Both the position numbers and the translations under genes were made by a program. A model generated the notes under the pieces. That model ran no database searches, was not told where the DNA came from, and saw only the letters and a program-made list of their open reading frames with translations. From assembly GCF_021582875.1 (NCBI RefSeq), contig NZ_CP091138.1:1736001-1800000 (forward strand): a stretch of DNA of 64,000 nt, written 5' to 3'. Source of the stretch: Microbacterium sp. KUDC0406 (GTDB lineage: Bacteria > Actinomycetota > Actinomycetes > Actinomycetales > Microbacteriaceae). How positions within the stretch are numbered: position 1 is the stretch's first letter; every line of letters begins with the position of its first letter. Shown here piece after piece: positions 58,196 to 64,000 of this stretch.

Positions 58196-59263
58196 GCGTC
58201 ACCGGCCGAGCTGCGGCCGCCGAGGGCGCGCGCGTCGCGCTGCCCCGCGGCATCCTGGCGCAGCTCCTTCGGCAGCGAGAACATCAGGTCCTCCTCCGCG
58301 GTGCGCACCTCCTCGACATCCGCATAGCCGGCGCCGGCGAGCTGCTCCAGCACTTCCTGCACGAGAACCTCGGGGACGGATGCTCCGCTGGTGACCCCCA
58401 CGGTGCTCACGCCGTCCAGCCACGCCTGCTGCACCTCGTCGGCGTAGTCGACGCGGTAGGCGGCCTTCGCGCCGTGCTCGAGCGCGACCTCGACCAGACG
58501 CACACTGTTGGACGAGTTCGCCGAGCCGACGACGATCACCAGATCCGCCTCCGCGGCGACCTTCTTGATCGCGACCTGTCGGTTCTGCGTGGCGTAGCAG
58601 ATGTCGTCGGACGGGGGGTTGTGCAGCTCGGGGAACCGCGTGCGCAGCCGGTTGACCGTCTCCATGGTCTCGTCGACCGAGAGCGTGGTCTGCGACAGCC
58701 AGACGACCTTCGAAGGATCCTTCACCTGCACGGTGTCGGCCTCTTCCGGCGAGTTCACGACCGTGACGTGGCCGGGCGCCTCACCCGTCGGTGCCCTCGA
58801 CCTCCTCGTGCCCGTCATGACCGATGAGCAGGATCTCGTAGTCGTCACGCGCGAAGCGGACGGCTTCGCGGTGCACCTTCGTCACCAGCGGGCAGGTCGC
58901 ATCGATGGCGTGCAGGCCTCGGTCGGAGGCCGCATCCACCACAGCCGGTGAGACGCCGTGCGCGCTGAAGACGACGTGGGCGCCCTCCGGCACCTCGTCG
59001 ACCTCGTCGACGAAGATCGCGCCCTTGGCCTCGAGCTCGGTGACGACGTGGATGTTGTGCACGATCTGCTTGCGCACGTACACAGGGGACCCGAAGCGGT
59101 CGAGAGCCTTCTCGACGGCGACCACTGCGCGGTCGACCCCGGCGCAGTAGCCGCGCGGAGCCGCCAGCAGCACGCGCTTGGCGCCGTCCACCGGGACGTC
59201 GCGAAGCGGTTCGGTCCGCAGCGGGCGGGGCATGCGGGGCACGGGCAGGGAAACGGCGCTCAC
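58192..59263 (-). pseudogene. ispH: 4-hydroxy-3-methylbut-2-enyl diphosphate reductase; one-base frameshift
   Basis: IspH performs the last step of the MEP isoprenoid pathway with a 4Fe-4S cluster. Cluster cysteines are in [27 protein letters not shown] and [10 protein letters not shown]. One extra base at 58784-58786 breaks the frame between EEVEGTDG and [15 protein letters not shown]; removing it gives about 356 residues. GTG at 59263 follows TAGACT by 7 bases. Because isoprenoid synthesis is essential and no other copy is visible, the break is almost certainly a sequence error. Confidence 0.9.
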
Positions 59264-59489
59264 GGGTCCGAGTCTATCCGTCGGGGCCTGTGAAGAGGGC
59301 CGGGAGAGCGGGCCTCCCGGGTCTGCGGGGAGTCCAGCACGGGAGGGACATCTGCACGATCCGGGAACGGACGCACGACCGGATCGCGGGTTCGGCCGTG
59401 CATCCGTTCCGCGATCGTGCAGCCGTACCAGCAAACCCGGGCCGGCTGACGACCGCTCGGTGTCGGCACCGGGTGCGAGAATCGATGCG

Positions 59490-60768
59490 ATGACCGTCTT
59501 CGAAGCAGCCGCCGTCCCCGGCGAAGCGCCTCCGCCCGATTCCGTCGCGCCGCGGGAATCGTCGGCGGACGCGCCGACGTCGGTGGCCCGGCTCAACGCG
59601 ACGATCCGCGACTTCGTCGCCCAATGGGGCACGGTGTGGGTCGAAGGCGAGATCACCTCATGGAACCTCCGTGCGGGCAACGTGTTCGCCCGCATGAAGG
59701 ACAGTCGCTCCGAGGCGCAGATCTCGCTGCGCATCTGGTCGAAGGTGCGCGCCCGCATCCCCGCCGACCTCGGCGTCGGCGATCACGTGATCGCCGCGGT
59801 CAAGGCGGACTACTTCGTCAAAGCCGGCGACTTCAGCTTCCAGGTCTCGACGATGAAGCACGTCGGGCTGGGCGATCAGCTCGAGCGTCTCGAGAAGCTG
59901 CGCGCACAGCTGCGCGCCGAGGGGCTGTTCGACCCGGCCCGCAAGAAGCCGCTGCCGTTCCTGCCGCACGGGATCGGTCTGATCACCGGCGAGAGGTCCG
60001 ATGCCGAGAAGGACGTGCACCGCAATGCCGAGCTGCGCTGGCCGCAGGTGCGCTTCCGCACCGAGTACGCCGCGGTGCAGGGCGACCGGTGCGTGCCCGA
60101 CACGCTCGCCGCGCTGAAGCGGCTGGACGACGACCCCGACGTCGACGTGATCATCATCGCCCGCGGAGGCGGCGACCCGCAGACGCTGCTCGGGTTCAGC
60201 GACGAGCGGCTGGTTCGGGCGGTGGCCGTCGGCATCCACGCCGATCGTGAGCGCGATCGGTCACGAGAACGACCATCCGCTGCTCGACGACGTCGCCGAC
60301 CTGCGCGCGTCGACCCCGACGGATGCCGCGAAGCGGGTCGTCCCCGATGTCGGAGAGCAGCGGGCTGTGATCGCTCAGCTGCGCTCCCGCGCGACCAGCC
60401 GCCTCACGCAGCGCGTGTCGCACGACCTCGCCCAGCTCGCCCAGCTGAGGTCGCGCCCGGTGCTGCGCTCCCCCGATCCGATCATCGACTCCCGGGCGCA
60501 GGAAGTGCTGCTGCTGTCCGCGCGCGGACGCGACACGGTCATCCGCCGGCTGGATGCCGCGAGCCGGACCACGTCCGAGCTGCGGGCTTCGCTGCGCGCG
60601 CTGTCGCCCGCCGCCACGCTCGCCCGGGGCTACGCGATCGCCCACCTCGCGGACGGCGCGATTCTGCGGGATGCCGCCGATGCTCCCGCAGGCACCGCAC
60701 TCACGATCACCGTCGACCGCGGATCGGTCGCCGCGCACTCCGACGGCGAGATCCCCGAGAACTCCTGA
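59490..60768 (+). pseudogene. xseA: Exodeoxyribonuclease VII large subunit; one-base frameshift
   Basis: The N-terminal OB fold ([23 protein letters not shown]) and catalytic domain (PFLPHGIGLITGERSDAEKDV, VDVIIIARGGGDPQTLLGFSDERLVRAVA) are intact. An extra G near 60228 shifts the frame; without it the chain continues SASTPIVSAIGHENDHPLLDDVADLRASTPTDAA, giving about 425 residues. ATG at 59490 lies 7 bases after GAGAAT. The small subunit gene xseB follows after a repeat array. Confidence 0.9.
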
Positions 60769-60781
60769 CCCAGCCACCGGT

Positions 60782-61107
60782 CGTCGAGCGAGCGCAGCGA
60801 GACGAAACGCCCCAAGACGCCCGAAGAACGTCACCACGTCTCGTCTCACTCCTGCGTCGCTCGCTCGACGACCTGGGCGGTCGCACTTCCCCCGGGTCGT
60901 TGAGCGAGCGCAGCGAGACGAAACGCCCCAAGACGCCCGAAGAACGTCACCACGTCTCGTCTCACTCCTGCGTCGCTCGCTCGACGACCTGGGCGGTCGC
61001 ACCTCCCCCGGGTCGTTGAGCGAGCGCAGCGAGACGAAACGCCCCAAGACCTCCGAAGAACGTCACCACGTCTCGTCTCACTCCTGCGTCGCTCGCTCGA
61101 CGACCGG
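60782..61107. repeat. 116-bp tandem repeat array between xseA and xseB
   Basis: Core GAGCGAGCGCAGCGAGAC starts at 60786, 60902 and 61018, an exact 116-bp period, giving just under three copies. Each unit also holds the opposite arm (GTCGCTCGCTCGACGAC), so every copy can fold on itself. Units differ by a few bases (ACTTCC/ACCTCC, GACGCC/GACCTC). It separates genes that are usually adjacent. Confidence 0.92.
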
Positions 61108-61152
61108 AGCCGCCGGACGGCGGCACCGCGACGCGCCGGTAGGATGGAGGGC

Positions 61153-61377
61153 GTGACTGCGTCCGAGACCCCCGTGGAATCGCTGTCGTTCGAGGCGGCG
61201 CGCGATGAGCTGGTGAAGGTCGTCGCCGAACTGGAGCAGGGGGCGCCGACCCTCGAGCAGTCCCTCGCCCTCTGGGAGCGCGGCGAAGCCCTCGCCACGC
61301 GCTGCGAGGACTGGCTGCTGGGCGCGAAGCGCCGCCTGGACGCCGCACGCCCCGCGGCATCCGAGGATGAGTCATGA
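61153..61377 (+). CDS. xseB: Exodeoxyribonuclease VII small subunit
   Basis: The 74-residue helical hairpin protein carries SFEAARDELVKVVAELEQG and LEQSLALWERGEALATRCEDWL, the XseB signature. It binds XseA. GTG at 61153 is chosen because TAGGAT (61140-61145) lies 7 bases upstream; the ATG at 61144 falls inside that element. Its stop overlaps the next ATG. Confidence 0.92.
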   Translation: MTASETPVESLSFEAARDELVKVVAELEQGAPTLEQSLALWERGEALATRCEDWLLGAKRRLDAARPAASEDES

Positions 61378-62015
61378 GCAAGGACGCCCCGATCGTCGCC
61401 GAGCTCGGCCGTCCCGAGACCGTGCAGGAGACCGCCGACCGCAAGGCCGAGTCCAGCCGCATCTACCGCTCCAGCCAGACCTTCCGCAATCTCATCGCCG
61501 CTCTCATCGCCACGATCGGCGTGGTCGTCGTCATCGTGCTCTCGGTGCCGCGCGGCGAACCGGTGGCGCAGCCGCCGATCGACCTGGCCGGCATCGCGAA
61601 GAACGCCGCGACCTCGCTCGACCGCCCGGTGATCGTGCCCGAACCGCCGGAGGGCTGGCGTGTCACCGCCGCAGAGGTCACCGGCGGCGCCGTCACCGTC
61701 TGGAACGTCACGCTCGCGCCCACCGCCGACGATGAGCGCGGTTTCCTCAAACTGGGCCAGGCGGCGGACGCCGACAGGGTGTGGGCCGCGGCCCTGCGCG
61801 GTGCACAGCCGTCGGGCACCGTCGACGTCGGCGGCGTGGACTGGGACGTGTACAAGATCGCCAAGCCCGAGGCATCCGGCAACGTCTCCTACGCGCTCGG
61901 AACGCAGGCCGGAACCGACTACGTGCTGCTCTACGGCTCGCGCAGCGCCGATGACACCGCCGCATTCGCGAAGACGCTCGTACCGCAGATCCGCATCCTG
62001 AAGGAGAACAGATGA
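61374..62015 (+). CDS. DUF4245 membrane-anchored protein
   Basis: The 213-residue protein has a cytoplasmic N-terminus, one membrane helix (FRNLIAALIATIGVVVVIVL, about residues 37-57), and an extracytoplasmic DUF4245 domain with PPEGWRVTAAEVTGG and GTQAGTDYVLLYGSRS. Role unknown; often found near xseB or fumC in actinobacteria, as here. ATGA overlaps couple it to xseB and to the carbonic anhydrase gene. Confidence 0.9.
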   Translation: MSKDAPIVAELGRPETVQETADRKAESSRIYRSSQTFRNLIAALIATIGVVVVIVLSVPRGEPVAQPPIDLAGIAKNAATSLDRPVIVPEPPEGWRVTAAEVTGGAVTVWNVTLAPTADDERGFLKLGQAADADRVWAAALRGAQPSGTVDVGGVDWDVYKIAKPEASGNVSYALGTQAGTDYVLLYGSRSADDTAAFAKTLVPQIRILKENR

Positions 62016-62692
62016 TCGAGGAGCCTCTGCCCACACCCGACGAAGCCTGGCAGCGCATGCTGGAGGGCAACCGGCGATTCGTGGGCGAGGCTCCCGAGCA
62101 TCCGCACCAGGACGTGAGCTATCGCGCGGAGCTGACTGACGGGCAGCGGCCGGTGGCCGCGCTGCTGGGCTGTTCGGACTCGCGCCTCGCGGCCGAGATC
62201 ATCTTCGATCTGGGCCTCGGCGACCTGTTCGCCATCCGCAACGCCGGGCAGATGGCGACCGACTCGGCGGTCGCCAGCATCGAGTACGCGGTCGAGCTGC
62301 TGCAGACCCCGCTGCTCATCGTGCTCGCCCACGACTCGTGCGGAGCCGTTCGCGCAGCGGTGGACAGCACGGCGCTGAACGCCGATCCGCTGCCCCCGCA
62401 CATCTGGAAACTCGTCGCACCGATCGTGCCGTCGGCGCGCCGTGTGCTGCGCCGGTCCGGCGGCACCTCGGTCGCCGACATCGACGCCGAGCTGGTCGGA
62501 CTGGAGCACCTGCGAGGCACAGTCGCCGAGCTGCTGGAGTCCTCGGAGATCATCAGCCATGCTGTCACCTCGGGACGACTCGCCATCGTCGGCGCCAAGT
62601 ACCGCCTGGCCGACGGCCTGGCCATCCCCGTGATCCAAGTGGGGTTGTCAGACCCCGACATCCCCACCCTCGTGAAGGAGCAGAGCAAGTGA
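62012..62692 (+). CDS. Beta-class carbonic anhydrase
   Basis: The 226-residue enzyme hydrates carbon dioxide. Zinc ligands are the Cys and Asp-Arg dyad of [12 protein letters not shown] and the His/Cys pair of [31 protein letters not shown] is also typical. ATG at 62012 overlaps the DUF4245 stop, and its stop overlaps the fumC GTG, so the four genes from xseB form one operon. Confidence 0.93.
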   Translation: MIEEPLPTPDEAWQRMLEGNRRFVGEAPEHPHQDVSYRAELTDGQRPVAALLGCSDSRLAAEIIFDLGLGDLFAIRNAGQMATDSAVASIEYAVELLQTPLLIVLAHDSCGAVRAAVDSTALNADPLPPHIWKLVAPIVPSARRVLRRSGGTSVADIDAELVGLEHLRGTVAELLESSEIISHAVTSGRLAIVGAKYRLADGLAIPVIQVGLSDPDIPTLVKEQSK

Positions 62693-64000
62693 CCGACACC
62701 GAGTACCGCATCGAACACGACACCATGGGCGAGGTGCGCGTTCCCGTGAACGCCCTCTACGGCGCGCAGACCCAGCGCGCGGTGGAGAACTTCCCGATCT
62801 CGGGCAAGGGGCTGGAGTCGACCCAGATCGCTGCCCTGGCGCGCATCAAGAAGGCCGCGGCCCTGGCGAACAAGCAGCTCGGCACGCTCGACGGCGCCAT
62901 CGCCGACGCGATCGCCCGGGCCGCCGACGAGGTCGCCGCGGGCGAGCACGACGGCGAGTTCCCGGTCGACACGTACCAGACCGGCTCGGGCACGTCGTCG
63001 AACATGAACATGAACGAGGTGCTGGCGACGCTCGCGACCGGCATCCTCGGCGCTCCCGTGCACCCGAACGATCACGTGAACGCGTCGCAGTCGTCGAACG
63101 ACGTGTTCCCCACCTCGGTGCACATCGCCGTCACGCAGGCGCTCATCGACACCCTCATCCCGTCGCTGGACCACCTGGCCGTCGCGCTCGAGGCGAAGGC
63201 GGACCTGTGGAAGTCGGTCGTCAAGTCGGGTCGCACCCACCTGATGGACGCCACGCCCGTCACCCTCGGCCAGGAGTTCGGCGGCTACGCCCGCCAGATC
63301 CGCCTCGGCATCGAGCGCGTGCAGTCGGCACTCCCCCGCGTCGCAGAGGTCCCGCTGGGCGGCACCGCCGTCGGCACCGGCATCAACACCCCGCTCGGCT
63401 TCCCGCAGAAGGTCATCGAGCTGCTGGCCACCGAGACCGAGCTGCCGATCACCGAGGCCAGGGACCACTTCGAGGCGCAGGCGAACCGCGACGGTCTCGT
63501 CGAGGCGTCCGGAGCCCTGCGCACCATCGCGGTCTCACTGACGAAGATCAACAACGACCTGCGCTGGATGGGCTCCGGCCCGAACACGGGGCTCGGCGAG
63601 CTGCACATCCCCGACCTGCAGCCGGGGTCCTCGATCATGCCGGGCAAGGTCAATCCCGTCGTCCCCGAGGCCACCCTGATGGTGTGCGCCCGTGTGATCG
63701 GCAATGACGCGACCGTCGCCTGGGCCGGCGCCTCCGGCTCGTTCGAGCTGAACGTGGCGATCCCGGTGATGGGCACCGCACTGCTCGAGTCGATCCGCCT
63801 GCTCTCGAACGCCGTGCGCGTGCTGGCCGACAAGACCGTCGACGGCCTCGAGGCCAACGTCGAGCGCGCCGCGGCCTTCGCCGGCATGAGCCCCTCGATC
63901 GTCACCCCGCTGAACAAGGTCATCGGCTACGAGGCCGCGGCGAAGATCGCCAAGCACGCTGTCGCCAAGGGCATCACGGTGCGCGAGGCCGTCATCGACC
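62689..64000 (+). CDS. fumC: Class II fumarate hydratase, 3' end outside window
   Basis: 437 codons are visible. FumC converts fumarate to malate in the citric acid cycle. Motifs are [47 protein letters not shown] and the superfamily signature [11 protein letters not shown] (near 63630-63660). GTG at 62689 is supported by AAGGAG eight bases upstream. The window ends a few codons before the expected stop. Confidence 0.95.
   Translation, partial: MTDTEYRIEHDTMGEVRVPVNALYGAQTQRAVENFPISGKGLESTQIAALARIKKAAALANKQLGTLDGAIADAIARAADEVAAGEHDGEFPVDTYQTGSGTSSNMNMNEVLATLATGILGAPVHPNDHVNASQSSNDVFPTSVHIAVTQALIDTLIPSLDHLAVALEAKADLWKSVVKSGRTHLMDATPVTLGQEFGGYARQIRLGIERVQSALPRVAEVPLGGTAVGTGINTPLGFPQKVIELLATETELPITEARDHFEAQANRDGLVEASGALRTIAVSLTKINNDLRWMGSGPNTGLGELHIPDLQPGSSIMPGKVNPVVPEATLMVCARVIGNDATVAWAGASGSFELNVAIPVMGTALLESIRLLSNAVRVLADKTVDGLEANVERAAAFAGMSPSIVTPLNKVIGYEAAAKIAKHAVAKGITVREAVID

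Noticed and set aside
60799..61047. Short frames with SLSERSETKRPKT-type peptides in the xseA-xseB gap
   Set aside because: They are translations of the 116-bp repeat units, appear in several frames, and lack starts with ribosome sites.
60782..61107. Possible CRISPR array
   Set aside because: The units are contiguous 116-bp repeats without distinct spacers, and no cas genes are present.

Overview
The window is high-GC DNA (roughly 70 percent) with actinobacterial gene content: leaderless promoters, an NrtR-controlled NAD operon, DUF4245, DUF6264 and DUF2804 proteins, and small dispersed repeats of the GTCGTTGAGCGAGC and TTCGACAGGCTCAGG types. A member of Microbacteriaceae, most likely Microbacterium, fits best. 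This is inferred from the encoded proteins; no rRNA is present. I saw no tRNA, rRNA, CRISPR array, prophage or insertion sequence.

Layout. 0-6 kb: a PH-domain membrane protein and a minus-strand oligopeptide ABC importer (binding protein, two permeases, fused double ATPase). 6-10.7 kb: gcvT-gcvH-gcvP behind a tandem glycine riboswitch. 10.7-16.4 kb: a second Opp-like importer, probably for oligosaccharides, with a perfect palindrome in its promoter region. 16.4-22.4 kb: an NrtR-type regulator and nadA-nadB-nadC-nadS, with paired operator-like boxes before nadA. 22.4-33 kb: a squalene-cyclase-like protein, GT2 glycosyltransferase, SDR oxidoreductase, ABC exporter, DHA2 and GPH-like transporters, DUF2804 and DUF6328 proteins, and an Fpg/Nei glycosylase. 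33-46.5 kb: an accessory-looking stretch of small genes (TehA-like channel, DUF488, RibD-like reductase, YCII protein, ArfB, LD-carboxypeptidase, two LysR-controlled modules, several VOC proteins), ending in a lower-GC lipoprotein/VOC segment bracketed by 34-bp direct repeats. 46.5-64 kb: mostly housekeeping: ychF, methyltransferase, exonuclease, rmuC, glpX, fba, a GntR regulator with an ehuBCDA-type ectoine importer, ispH, xseA-xseB, carbonic anhydrase, and fumC running off the end.

Two features dominate. First, at least thirteen genes each carry a single-base frameshift, including ispH, gcvP, nadB, nadC and xseA. The proteins on both sides of each break are intact and family-like, so I read most as sequence or assembly errors rather than gene death. 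Frameshifted loci are typed as pseudogene, but a one-base correction restores each of them. Second, short interspersed elements sit inside genes (gcvP, nadB), inside the glycine riboswitch, across two convergent stop codons (nadS/cyclase), and as a 116-bp tandem array between xseA and xseB.

Many genes have a -10 hexamer (TANNNT) only 5-8 bases before their start codon and no ribosome binding site, as expected for leaderless mRNAs.
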